This document shows, piece by piece, positions 1-10,822 of a stretch of DNA of 64,000 bases; within the stretch, counting starts at the first letter, position 1; the number at the start of each line of letters is the position of its first letter. The DNA is from Gautieria morchelliformis (lineage: Eukaryota > Basidiomycota > Agaricomycetes > Gomphales > Gomphaceae). The stretch is taken from assembly GCA_015179125.1 (NCBI GenBank), contig WHVA01000026.1:62001-126000 (forward strand), written 5' to 3'. The notes beneath the pieces were generated by a model that saw only the letters and a list, made by a program, of their open reading frames with translations, did no database searches and was not told where the DNA came from. Position numbers and translations under genes: made by a program.

Positions 1-1
1 A

Positions 2-2362
2 GCAGAGAATGGCCGTGCGGAGAGATGTCACCGCACCGTGATGAACCGCGCCTGTGCTATCAGATCTGACGCGAAGTTACCTCCGAGCCTATGGGCCGAG
101 TCTGTGAGGGCTGCTGCGTACCTGAAGAACAGGACACATACCAGGACCCTTAGAGGACTGACGCCGTATGAGATGTGGTTCAGTGAGAAACCTGATATCT
201 CACATCTGCGCAAGCTCGGGTGCCGGGCATGGGTACACATCGCCGGTGAAAACCCAAAGATCTATAATCGGTCTGTTGAATGCGTTCTGGTTGGTTACTC
301 GGAGACATCGAAGGCTTACCGTTGTCTTGAGCGACATTCTGGCAAAATACATGTCACACGTAATGTAGTCTTCGCAGAAAGCCAGGACTCCCGACCGAGA
401 AAGCTGCACCCTGGTGTCATTGTGAATGCAGACGCGATTCCGGTCCCTGACCCTGAACGCGATGAGGCTCTGTCCCACGTGCCCTGCCCTGATCCGATAG
501 TTAGTGATCCTGCCCGCAGTACTGACAACACCGGCGTACCGACCGATGCTCCCACTGAGGTACCACTGAGGCGCTCCACCCGTGTACCGAAGGTGTCTGC
601 CGCGGGCGCCGCGATGCGAGGTCTGTCATATGAGTCAGTAATGGACCAAACGCTCAGGGAGATGCGAGAGACCAAAGCGCGATCTCGAGGGGGTGCTCCG
701 TTAGATAGCGATGAGGTGGGCGTCTTTGTGGCTGAGTCCGAGGATGAATGGTGCTGTGTTGGCGAAGCGGATGACCCCAAGACGTATCGAGAAATCCTGA
801 GGAGATCGGATGCCCCGCAGTGGGAGTCGAGTATGAACGAAGAGATGAACTCACTGTTGAAACACGGTGTATGGGATCTTGTCCCACGGACTGAAATCCC
901 TGACAGTCGTCGAGTCATCCCATCCAAATGGGTGTTCCTGAGGAAGAAAGATGTAGCCGGCGCTCCTAAGAGGTTTAAGTCCCGTGTGGTGGTGAAAAGT
1001 TTTGTCCAAAGGGCCGGTATCGACTACACGGACACCTTCGCCCCTGTTACGAGGATGGAGTCCATATGTGCGATACTGCACATTGGTGCCGCGATGGATT
1101 GGGAGATCCACCAGATGGACATCAAAACCGCTTTTCTGCACGGAGAACTAGACGATGCGGTGTATATGGAGCAACCGAAAGGACGCGTTGTGAAGGGAAA
1201 GGAGACTCATGTTTGTCGGCTGAGGAAGACTCTCTACGGTCTGGTACAGTCGCCGCGGTTGTGGAATGCTAGGCTCAACAAAGCCCTGGTGGATGAGTTA
1301 GGTTTTACCAGAGTTGCTGCTGACCACTGCGTGTACACATGCACCACTGCAGATGGGACCTCCATCCTCGCGATCCACGTCAATGATATCTGTGCGGCGG
1401 CGAGTACCACGGCGGAAATGGTGAGGGTTAAGGCTGATGTCGGTGCGATCTTTGATCTAGTGGACCTTGGCGAGGTTCATCACCTCCTCGGCATGGCTAT
1501 AAGGAGGGACAGGGCTACAAGGACGATCTCCCTGTCTCAGCGTGCCTACATCGAGACAATCGCGAAGTGGTTGAACCGACAGAATGCATATGCCAAGTAT
1601 ACCCCCCTCGACCACACTGTCGTACTGTCCAAAGACCTATGCCCTAAAACCGAGGATGACGTGAGGGGCATGCAGAAACTTCCCTACCTTACCGCTATCG
1701 GTTCTATGATGTACGCGGCGATGGGTACGTGGCCGGACATATCGTTCGCGGTTTCCCACCTGAGTCAGTTCAGCGCCAACCCTGGTCCCGTACACTGGAC
1801 GCAAGCCCAGAGAGTCATCACTTACCTATACATGACGCGTGATGTGGAGCTCGTCCTAGGTGGGAAGGATGTTCTCCTATCCGGGTGGGTGGACTCGGAT
1901 TGGGCTTCAGATCGGGATGACCGTAGATCTATTGCCGGCTACCTATACTCGTTAGGTGGTGGTCCGATCTCGTGGAGCTCGAAGAAACAACCCACCGTAG
2001 CGACATCCAGTGTCGAGGCTGAATACATGTCTTGCTCATACGGAACCAAAGAAGCGCTGTGGCTAAGATCGTTACTGAAACTCGTCGGTTTTGAACAGAA
2101 AGGCGCCACTAACATTTTATGTGATAACATGGGCGCGATTATCCTGACTAAGGATCCCACTTTCCATGCCAGAACAAAGCACATCGATGTCGCTCACCAT
2201 TTCATCCGTGAACCTGTTGCACGCGCTGAGGTCAGCTTTACGCATGTTCCGACAAGAGAAAACTCCGCGGACTTACTTACCAAAGCTCTGAGCCGTCCGA
2301 TCTTCAGCTACCTGTTCGGCAAGTTAGGCCTCCGAAGATCGAACGGCGAGGTCATCGCTTGA
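2..2362 (+). CDS. Ty1/Copia pol, C-terminal part (integrase end, reverse transcriptase, RNase H)
   Basis: The reading frame is open from the left edge, so the N-terminal part lies outside the window. The first residues (AENGRAERCHRTV) are the end of a Copia integrase core. They are followed by the GKLGC-like integrase tail, a hydrophilic linker, a reverse transcriptase with SKWVFLRKKD, DIKTAFLHGEL and an HVND box in place of the usual YVDD, and an RNase H with SSVEAEYMSCSYGTKEALWL and ARTKHIDVAHHF. This order (integrase before RT) is diagnostic of Ty1/Copia. No break is visible in the part seen here. A G-rich polypurine tract follows the stop, then TGTTGGAG, which is probably the start of the 3' LTR. 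It differs from the three other Copia elements in the window, so it is a separate family. Confidence 0.93.
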   Translation, partial: AENGRAERCHRTVMNRACAIRSDAKLPPSLWAESVRAAAYLKNRTHTRTLRGLTPYEMWFSEKPDISHLRKLGCRAWVHIAGENPKIYNRSVECVLVGYSETSKAYRCLERHSGKIHVTRNVVFAESQDSRPRKLHPGVIVNADAIPVPDPERDEALSHVPCPDPIVSDPARSTDNTGVPTDAPTEVPLRRSTRVPKVSAAGAAMRGLSYESVMDQTLREMRETKARSRGGAPLDSDEVGVFVAESEDEWCCVGEADDPKTYREILRRSDAPQWESSMNEEMNSLLKHGVWDLVPRTEIPDSRRVIPSKWVFLRKKDVAGAPKRFKSRVVVKSFVQRAGIDYTDTFAPVTRMESICAILHIGAAMDWEIHQMDIKTAFLHGELDDAVYMEQPKGRVVKGKETHVCRLRKTLYGLVQSPRLWNARLNKALVDELGFTRVAADHCVYTCTTADGTSILAIHVNDICAAASTTAEMVRVKADVGAIFDLVDLGEVHHLLGMAIRRDRATRTISLSQRAYIETIAKWLNRQNAYAKYTPLDHTVVLSKDLCPKTEDDVRGMQKLPYLTAIGSMMYAAMGTWPDISFAVSHLSQFSANPGPVHWTQAQRVITYLYMTRDVELVLGGKDVLLSGWVDSDWASDRDDRRSIAGYLYSLGGGPISWSSKKQPTVATSSVEAEYMSCSYGTKEALWLRSLLKLVGFEQKGATNILCDNMGAIILTKDPTFHARTKHIDVAHHFIREPVARAEVSFTHVPTRENSADLLTKALSRPIFSYLFGKLGLRRSNGEVIA

Positions 2363-2670
2363 GGGGGTGTGTTGGAGTTCAAGCGTGACCTATACGCGTA
2401 CCAAACTCCGCTGGCGCGGTACTTGAGACGCATATCGGAGTTCACATCCTTTTCCTCAGTCTATCACAATCATCTGTGAGACTGAGATCTAACCAGTCGG
2501 TACAGATTCCAATAGGCCATTTTTTGGAACGGGGAGCTTTCACCCCTGTGACATTGATAGGGTTTCAGCGGGGTTACACAGTCAGGTTTTTCCAAATATT
2601 TTTTGAAGTAGTAGGTAATAGTGTGTGCCGGGAGTAGTGGTAATGGGTAATGACTAGTGGGGGAATCAAG
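2363..2670 (+). repeat. Probable 3' LTR of the left-edge Copia element, plus unassigned sequence
   Basis: A polypurine tract (GAGGGGG) is followed by TGTTGGAGTTC near 2370, the expected position and dinucleotide for an LTR start. Its right end cannot be fixed because the partner 5' LTR is outside the window. No gene is seen here. Confidence 0.4.
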
Positions 2671-2753
2671 GGTGAGGGCGCGGGATTTGAACCCGCGAGC
2701 GCCGCTCAAGTAAGCGACACCCAGCCACGGTGGTCCCACTGCACCACCGCACC
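2671..2753 (-). ncRNA. tRNA-like sequence (class II length, anticodon not assignable)
   Basis: On the minus strand an 83-nt stretch has a B box (GGGTTCAAATCCC, with a perfect 5-bp T stem), an A-box-like TGGTGCAGTGG, and a 7-bp acceptor stem (GGTGCGG/CCTCACC) with one mismatch. A hairpin with loop TACTTG sits where a long variable arm would be, so the length suits Ser or Leu tRNA. The anticodon stem does not fold well, no anticodon is convincing, and no T-run terminator follows. It could be a degenerate tRNA gene or a tRNA-derived SINE head. Confidence 0.35.
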
Positions 2754-3277
2754 CCCGGGTTCTGGGGTGAATGTGGGCGAGATGCGTCTCCAATCCGACT
2801 TCCTCATCGCTCGTGACCCCTGCACGGCTTGCACGTGGCAAGGCTTCGTCAATGAGCAAGACAAGATGTCTACTGCCTTCAGGGATGCTATGGCTAAGCT
2901 CGGCGTGATTGGTCAGAACCCATCCCAGTCGGTTGACTGCTCTGAGGTCATTCTTGACCCGATTCCTGCCTCCGGCAAGCCGGTGACCTATGTATCCAAG
3001 CACCCGCGTGTCCAGGGCGCTCGTTGGACATATGGCCGTGGGAATTGGCGCGTGGGGGTCTGCATCCCGAGACGCGTGCGCCCGGATGCTGCAGTCGACC
3101 ACGAGACCTGTCAAGAAGCGAGGGCACCCCGGCCACAGGGAGCCGTCGTCTATGCGTCATTGACGCGTCCATGGATGGTTACATAACCCTAAGACACCAT
3201 AAGGGACCATAGGCGCCATTTCCAACCCGCGCCGCAGAAACTGCTCCAGACTCCATCTATTGCCCTCGCTGTTCAAG
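2754..3277. other. Unassigned stretch before the second Copia element
   Basis: The plus strand can be read through most of this stretch and the minus strand is also largely open, which suggests GC-rich sequence without stops rather than a recognisable gene. No motif was identified. The last 5 bp (TCAAG, 3273-3277) would be the left target site of the Copia element, but the right copy is lost. Confidence 0.4.
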
Positions 3278-3501
3278 TGTTAGTAATCGGGACGATGACA
3301 TCGCCGAGGCAGAGCCGGCACACACTTAGCCGGAGGTTCGAGATCGTTCTCGACCCCGGGTTGCTGGTGCACCGGCATCGCATCGGCACAGCAGCTCGAA
3401 GAGATTGGTAATACAATGGACATCATATTTTGTATATAAAGGAAGAACAATCTACTTGAGATCGTAGTATAACAGACTATTATTTACTCCTTCGTTCCAC
3501 A
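3278..3501 (+). repeat. 5' LTR of the Copia element (224 bp)
   Basis: It runs from TGTTAGTAATCGG to TTCGTTCCACA, with a TATATAAAGG promoter-like box. The ends are confirmed by the solo copy at 41429-41652, which has the same 224-bp length and an exact target site duplication. Confidence 0.93.
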
Positions 3502-3520
3502 GGTTATGGGCCCCGGCCAT
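3502..3520 (+). promoter_or_regulatory. Primer binding site, half-tRNA (initiator Met) type
   Basis: Immediately after the LTR terminal CA comes GGTTATGGGCCCC. This is complementary to the anticodon stem-loop of eukaryotic initiator methionine tRNA (GGGCCCATAACC), not to a tRNA 3' end. Drosophila copia is known to prime from a 5' half of that tRNA. Confidence 0.7.
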
Positions 3521-3592
3521 AACTAAACTATTACACACCTAGCTTACTCCAACTACGCTCTATACTCCAACGACTCAATAAACCGATCAACG

Positions 3593-6500
3593 ATGTCGAG
3601 TAGCAACAACACGTACAAGATCGACCCCTTGAACAGGGATAACTACGCGGCGTGGCGCCGGCGGCTCGAGTGGATACTCGATGACTCAGATCTGTGGGAC
3701 GTGGCTATCGGCAGGGAGACGGAACCGAGACCGGCAGATGCCGACAATGTCACTGTGACCAAACAGCAGGAGATCGACGATTGGAGAAGGAAGGACAAGA
3801 AGGCTAGAAAAGAGATTTGCCTCAGAGTTGCCGATGAACAACTAGTTTACATCAATCAGACGATGTCTGCATTTGCTGTATGGACTAGTCTACAAGCTAT
3901 ATTCGAATCTAAGGGAGCAGTGGGGATTGTAAATCTCCGAAGAGATTTCTTCCGGACGCTTGCCGAGGACGGCGCGAACATGGAGGAGCACGTACGCAAG
4001 CTCCGCGGCATTCAACAGGAACTGAATGCGCGGGGGCATTACATCAGTGACACCGAGTTCTCGAACACGTTGCTGACGTCATTACCAGATTCTTGGTCGG
4101 CGTTTATTACAGCAGTAAACGCCAGTGGAGCCGGGACAACAGCTGATATATTAATAGCTCGGGTCCTCGATGAGGATCGAGCACGGAAAGCTGGATCGGC
4201 ACGGCAGACGGCGCTTAAGGCGCAACAACGTCACAGGCCCAAGAAAGACGACTCAGGAGCAACAAAGGGAAAGTGCCGAAATTGCGGCAAGAAGGGTCAT
4301 TACGTGAAGGACTGCTGGGCGAAAGGTGGCGGCAAGGAAGGCCAAGCACCGAAGTGGTTCAAATCAGGGAACAAAGAAACGGCTAAACAAGCAGAAGAAA
4401 AGGATTTCGCATTTGTATCTAAGGAGATAGCATACAGTGCTATATCTGCATCCGACTGGCTAGCCGATTCAGCGGCAACAACACACATAGCTAGAAGCCG
4501 AAATGATTTCGCTAGCTATGCCGAGGATCCATCGGAAATCGAAGGGATTTCACCCGGTGCAGTACTACATACACAAGGCCGAGGTACTATATACATGGAA
4601 TTCAAGATCGGCGCCAAGACGAACACGATCGAGCTATGTGACGTCAAACATGCACCAGATGCGCCGAACAACCTTATCAGTGTAGGGCGTCTAACTGATA
4701 AGGGCAACACGGCCACATTTTCAGGCACCGGGATCAAATTCAAAACGCGCGCCGGAGTTACCTTTGCACAGGGACAGAAGCACGGGCGGCTGTTCTGTAT
4801 GAAGGCACGGGTCACTCGATCAGTCGAGGCACGGGACTTTGCCGCAGCGGCAAAAGGACGGTCATGGGACAAATGGCACAGAATACTCGGGCACGTCAAC
4901 ATAAATTCTATAAAAATGTTGAAATCTAACGATCTAGTTACCGGACTTGAGATCGACGAGTCAAACGAGCCGAGCCAGTGCAAGGCATGCATACAAGGCA
5001 AACGGCATGTGGAGCCATTCCCCAAAAGAGCCGAGGACACTGTAGAACAGGTCGGTGACCTAACAGTATCCGATGTATGGGGGCCTGCCCAGACCGAGGG
5101 ACCATCACATGAAAAATACTTCTATTCTTTCACGGACATCAAATCTAGGTACACGGTCATTTATTTCAGAAGCGCCAAAGATGAAGCGCTCAAACACTTC
5201 GAGACGTACAAGGCATTCCTCGAGACCCAAACAGGTCAGAAACTGAAGAGGTTTCGCTCGGATAATGGAGGGGAATATGTCAATAAAAATTTCAAGGATT
5301 TTTGTGCAAAATATGGCATTATCATGGAGACCACAGCTCCATACTCCCCAGCCCAGAATGGAATCGCCGAACGACTCAACCGGACCTTACTCGAGCACGC
5401 ACGAGCAATGATATTTGCCAAGAACCTGCCAAAAATACTCTGGCCCGAGGCCGTGGCTTACGCGTGTTATATCAAAAATCGATCACCCACGCGAGCGCTT
5501 GGAGATGACGCAACGCCATTCCAGGCACTATTCGGCAAGAAGCCGAACATAGCACGTCTAGAGGAATTCGGGACAAATTGCTGGGTTATGGTGCCGGATC
5601 AACGTCGAGCCAAACTTGATCCAAAGGCAGAAGAACATATCTTCGTCGGAGTAGCTGAACATGCAAAAGCCTGGAGGTATTACAATAAAGCCTCAAAACA
5701 TGTTCAAATTTCAAGAAATATTACATTCGACGAAAACGACAACAAACTCTACCCTATCCCAGATAACGACGATGACGACACGGCACCGCTCGAGGGGGAG
5801 CACTCACCGCGCGAGCATGTGCCGGACCCGATCACATCTACCCCACAGACGTCATCACCCCAGACAACGCCCGTCCCTGATCCACCTGAACAAGCGCCAG
5901 CTCCAGAGATCCGACGGAGCACGCATATCATGCAAAGACCGGATTACCGGAAACTGAATAATTCAGGACGCACCGAGCAGGTTTACATAACGAAAGAAAT
6001 CGTCACTGAACCTGAGAATTACAGAGCGGCGGTATCACGTGATGATGCGCTGATCTGGGAGAAAGCGATGGAAATTGAGATGGATCAACACAAGACATTA
6101 GGAACATGGGAATTAACAGAACTACCACCCGGATGAGTAGCTATCGGTTGCCGATGGGTATACACTGTCAAAACACAACCGGACGGACAATTCGATAAGG
6201 CTAAAGCAAGGGTTGTGGCTCAAGGATTCACACAGAGGCCAGGGATGGATTACTACGAGATAACCTCACCCGTGGTCAAATTCGATTCACTACGTGTTCT
6301 ATTAGCGATCGCAAACACACTCGATTGGGAAATCGAAATGATGGATGTCAAAGGCGCCTACCTCAATTCAACCATAGATGAGGAGATCTACATGCGCCAG
6401 CCCGACGGTTTTGATGATGGATCTGGACGCGTTCTAAGAATATACAGAGCGCTCTACGGACTCAAACAATCGGGACGAGCTTGGCATCAGCGCTTATGCA

Positions 6501-7519
6501 AATTACTACTCGATCTCGGCTTCCATCAAAGTACAGCCGATGAATGCGTCTACATCAGACAAGATAAGGATTCAATCGAAGTCATATCAGTATATGTGGA
6601 CGATTTTGGACTATTTGCTGACTCCAAGGGAGGGATGATTAAGCTCAAGGGGGAGCTTCATGGAAAATTCCCTTTAACAGATTTAGGAGAAATGAAGAAA
6701 ATCTTGGGAATTAGAGTTGAGAGGAATAGAGATGAGGGAACACTGATCATGTCCCAAGGACATTACATCGACATCATACTCGATCGATTCAACATGGCTA
6801 CGGCACATTCCGTATCTACACCTCTGCATAAAATGATCAAACTCACGACACCTATGGACTCAACAGGTCCAACTGCCGAAGTACCCTATGCCAAAGCGAT
6901 CAGATCACTAATGTATGCAGCACTCAGCACGCGACCTGATTTGGCTTTTACTGTACAACATCTGAGCCAATTCACTACTACTTACGGAACCGAGCACTGG
7001 ACGGCGATCAAACACGCACTCAGGTACCTCAAGGGGTCACGTGACAACGGCATAACATTCCGACAAGACGCTGGTCTCGACCTCGAAATATTCGTTGACT
7101 CGGATTATGCTAATAGAAACGACGCACTATCTATTAGTGGCTACGTAGCTATACTAGGAGGGGGAGCTATCGCATGGAGCTCGAAGAAGCAGCGAACGAT
7201 CGCGCTATCTACCACGGAGGCCGAATACATGGCACTTACCGAGGGCGCCAAGCAATTAATCTGGCTGAGGCGTTTCATTGAGGAACTTGGAATCGATCAA
7301 ACCCAGCCCACGTCACTTCGATCAGACAATCTAGGCGCCATTACACTATCGCATGATGCAACGCATCATGCGCGTACCAAACACATCAATGTCGCATATC
7401 ATTTCATCCGTGAGAAAGTGGCCTCTCACAAGGCATCACTTACGTCCGTACCGACGAAGGAGAACGTAGCGACATATTTACAAAGGGATTGGATTTACAC
7501 CAACACAGGTATCTATTAG
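3593..7519 (+). CDS. Copia gag-pol polyprotein region
   Basis: Domains in order: Gag (YKIDPLNRDNYAAWRRRLEW near the start), a CCHC zinc knuckle (CRNCGKKGHYVKDC, about 4270-4315), an aspartic protease with DSAATTH, the integrase GAG-pre region and core (RSDNGGEYVN, PYSPAQNGIAERLNRT), a linker, reverse transcriptase (MMDVKGAYLNSTIDEEIYM, YVDD at about 6590), and RNase H (STTEAEYMALTEGAKQLIWL). The order integrase then RT is that of Ty1/Copia. The region encodes Gag for particle formation and the enzymes for reverse transcription and insertion. It looks close to whole, with about one or two breaks. Confidence 0.93.
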
Positions 7520-7561
7520 GGAAATTAGGATTTTGTTGAAGGGACTTCCGCTGAGGGGGAG

Positions 7562-7671
7562 TGTTAGTAATCGGGACGATGACATCGCCGAGGCAGAGCC
7601 GGCACACACTTAGCCGGAGGTTCGAGATCGTTCTCGACCCCGGGTTGCTGGTGCACCGGCATCGCATCGGC
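7562..7671 (+). repeat. 3' LTR of the Copia element, only the first 110 bp present
   Basis: It is identical to the first 110 bp of the LTR at 3278 as far as can be read by eye, then changes abruptly to unrelated sequence at 7672. The missing half is not seen elsewhere next to the Gypsy fossil, so a deletion or rearrangement after insertion is likely. Confidence 0.9.
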
Positions 7672-8245
7672 TGTCATCATCCATGAGGATGATGGTGGTG
7701 GTTGGCTTGGAAGCCATTAGGTGCTGTGTGTGTCTATTAGGTCCCACGGTGCATGGGACTGCCTTTCTTTTTCCCATCGCTTTCACCATCAGGTGAGAGC
7801 GCCTCTCCCTACGGTTGTAGGGGGAGTTTGAGGACAAGTCGTTATGTGACTCGTCCTCCTGGCTTCAATGAGCCAGGTTTGGCTTCAGCGCCGGGGTGAT
7901 CCTGCTCACCTTTGGCCCCTTGCCTTCACTCGGTGATTCATTATCATTGAACAATACCTTGCCCGTGGGGATTATCTCGTTCCCCTTACGGATTGTCCCT
8001 GGGCTTGAGATGTCCAGGGAGATGCCAAATCTCCTTAGGAATGGCATCCCTAAGATAGTGTCGCAATATTTGACGTTCGCTACATCGAAGTATTCATCGT
8101 ATGTTTTGCAACCAAATTTAATGGTTGTGTTCGTTCCATAATTAATTGTGGAACAACTGCCTATACAGGCCAGTTGCATCGTGATCGGCTGCTCCAGGGC
8201 GGATGTCTTCATCCCTGTGGCTCATGTAAACTCAGGGGATAATAG

Positions 8246-9610
8246 TGTTGTAAACTGGTATATACTACTTCATCTCTTTACTATGTCAGCGCCGCCTGTG
8301 CTGCGAACCGGCATGTTCCCAGGTCTATCTGCATTAGGATACTCCTATCTAGTTCCCACTCCGTGGTCCCCTGACCGAGCACTCGCATATGCATCCTGTC
8401 ATGACCGGTTTATTTCTCCCACCGCGTTACTTTCATGTTCCCCCTCGTCACTCCCTAGCATCTTCGTCAGAGTTCGCCGCACCTACCGACCACTCCTCCT
8501 CTACATCCACCCTACTCGTCGTTCTCCCCATCTTCCGAACCACTATTCGCTGCTCGCGCATTTCGCCAACAGGCACGCCATCAAAATATGATCGATACCA
8601 GCCACCCGGCATGAGGGTTCATCATTAACCCCATCACCTTCTTAATCCAACCCCATTGGGTGTTCGTATGGCTAAGGTGTGTTCGCAGGACGTTCCTTCT
8701 ATAGGTCGTGCAGGATCAACCCAGTAAACGAAGAGACCGTGCAGGGTGGCGTATATGCGGGTCCCAAGACATGGTTTTGTCCATAAGTGCTTTCGCCCCC
8801 TTTTACTCTCCGTCGTTTCATGCTCGCATTCTTCCCTCACTCTATTGTATGTTTATCCCATCTCCTTAGTATCATGACTGCGCACCCCTATCCAACCCTG
8901 ACTTGTGACGGCCTCTTTCCTATTCGCTGATACCATACGAGCATTCGATATAAGTAGTTTACATTCGCATGTATATTCCCCAGTTCAATTATCATACGTC
9001 GTCCATCTTGTGCAAACTTGACCTCGCTGTGATCATCGTCTTAAGCCCTTCCCTGAAGATTTCTATCTTCAACCAGCCAAGGACTTAGGCATCACTGGTG
9101 AGTTCTCATACTTCATCTTCGTTACCCTAGCCTCCGAACTACTCTCTGTGCTGTTGGCGAAGGGCTCCTCAGGAGTCCCTTCGCCAGCGAAGGGACTGTT
9201 GAAACTTAGACAGCCCTTCCACAGTATCTTGCGCGTTGCATCGTCGAGTACTGCGAGCTGTTCCGCTATGACTGTAGACAGGGCGAGCCCCGTTCGGGCA
9301 ACCCCTTTGTTTCGTGGACATTTATCGGTTCACTTATTCGCCGAATGGCATATCTCTTTGCACAAGTTATTCGGGCATTCGCTGTGTTCATTAATACACG
9401 ATATTAACGCCTAAAAACCAATCTTGACACATCCATACGCATAAGTAGCTAGCTCAGTAGTTACAATGAATCAAATAGTTTTAGCCCTTCACTCCCATGA
9501 GGAGTCTGGTTGAGCGAATTAACAGTGTCCTCCCTAGTGTCTATTCTCTCATGCGTTGCGCTTCATGTTCCGTTCCATCTGTCTCTATCTCCCTCCTTAC
9601 CCCAATAACA
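8246..9610. repeat. Solo LTR (about 327 bp of its own) inside the Gypsy protease region, itself interrupted
   Basis: It runs TGTTGTAAAC to CCCAATAACA on the plus strand and is flanked by an exact 5-bp target site duplication, AATAG (8241-8245 and 9611-9615). The flanks are protease coding sequence on both sides, which fixes the insertion point. A second solo LTR of another family (8397-9429) sits within it. Confidence 0.88.
8397..9429 (-). repeat. Solo LTR of the TGTCAAGATTGG family, 1033 bp
   Basis: On the plus strand it reads TGTCATGACC to CCAATCTTGACA, the reverse of the copies at 9809, 16992 and 24243. Exact target site duplication CATCC (8392-8396 and 9430-9434). I take as sense the direction in which CCAATAAATG and ATATAAGAGGG promoter-like boxes occur, so this copy is on the minus strand. 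Confidence 0.92.
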
Positions 9611-9808
9611 AATAGCACCCCTTTGCTCCCACTATCCAGCAGGCAGTGGGATTTTACACCATTTATCACCCAGTACCCTGAGAGGGTACGGTTTTCATTG
9701 CATGGGCACATTGGCCATGTCCTGTGCTTGCTTCGGTGGTGATACACCGGCTCGGCCACCTTGTCTGGCGTAGTCGACATGTGTGCTGCCATGACCTTTG
9801 TGGCAGAG

Positions 9809-10822
9809 TGTCAAGATTGGTTTTTAGGCGTTAATATCGTGTATTAGTGAACACAGCGAATGCCCGAATAACTTGTGCGAATAAGTGTGCCGTTCGGCGA
9901 GTAAGGTGAACCAATAAATGTTCAGAATATAAGAGGGCCGCCCGATTGGGGCTCGCCCTATCTACAGTTGTAGAGAAATAGCCCATGGCATTTGACGATA
10001 TAACGTGCAAGGTGTCACAGAAAGGTTGTTAAGTAGCAACAATCCTTTCCCCGGTGAAGGTGCTCCTTCAGAGCCCTTTGCCGACAGCACAGATAATAGT
10101 TGGAAGGCTAAGGTAACAAAGGTGAAGTACGAAAACTCACCAGTGGTGCTCAAGTACTCCTCTGTTTGAAGATAGGAATCTACAGGAGAGGGCTTGAGAC
10201 AATGATCACAGTGAGGTCAAGTTTGCACAAGATAGACGTATGATAATTGAACTGGGGAATATGTAGACTACTTATATCGAATACTCATATGATGCTAGCC
10301 AATAGGAAAGAGGCTGTCTGGAGTTTGGATAGGGGTGCGCAGTCATGATACAAATAGATGAAACACAGATACAATAGAATGGAAGAGGAGTGCGAACATG
10401 AAACGACAGGAAGGAAAGGGGACAAAGGTGTTTTATGTACAAAAACACGCCTTGGGACCTGCATATACGCCACCCTGCACGGACTCTTCACCTGCTGGGT
10501 TGATCCCACATGACCTATGGGTAGGAAGTCCCACGAATGCACTCTGGCCATATAAACACCTAAAGGGGTTGGATCGAGAAGATGATGGGGCCAGTGATGA
10601 ACCATCACACTGGGTAGAGGGTATCGATCATGTTTGATGGTGTGCCTGCTGGCGAATGATGCAAGCAGCGAATGGTCGTTCGGTGAATGGGGCGAAGAGC
10701 GAATGGAGCGAACATAGAGGAGGAGTGGTCGAAGTGTAGGGCAAACTCAGGCAAAGGGGCAGGAGGAGCAATGAGGGGGAACTTAGAGACAGCGAGGTAA
10801 GGGAAATAGATGGGTCATGACA
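9809..10822 (+). repeat. Solo LTR of the TGTCAAGATTGG family, 1014 bp
   Basis: It runs TGTCAAGATTGG to GGGTCATGACA and lies between gag and protease of the minus-strand Gypsy fossil. The flanking 5-mers (CAGAG and TGGAG) match only in part, so the duplication has decayed or the insertion is older than the others. Confidence 0.85.

Larger units (their letters stand above)
3278..7671 (+). mobile_element. Ty1/Copia LTR retrotransposon, almost complete, 3' LTR truncated
   Basis: The order is 5' LTR (3278-3501), primer binding site, gag-pol (about 3593-7520), polypurine tract GAGGGGGAG (7552-7560) and the first 110 bp of the 3' LTR. The overlapping 110 bp of the two LTRs are identical as read, so the insertion is young. 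The body looks nearly whole, with about one or two breaks. The 3' LTR stops abruptly where the Gypsy fossil begins. A solo LTR of the same family lies at 41429-41652, and a sister element starts at 63060. Confidence 0.93.

Noticed and set aside
316-927. 203-codon minus-strand frame
   Set aside because: It lies antisense to the Copia pol frame and shows no family motif; it is a shadow of the real coding strand.
2650-3186. 178-codon plus-strand frame beginning GAGFEPASAAQV
   Set aside because: Its first part is the antisense of the tRNA-like sequence (a common false protein), and the rest has no recognised domain. Kept only as an unassigned stretch.
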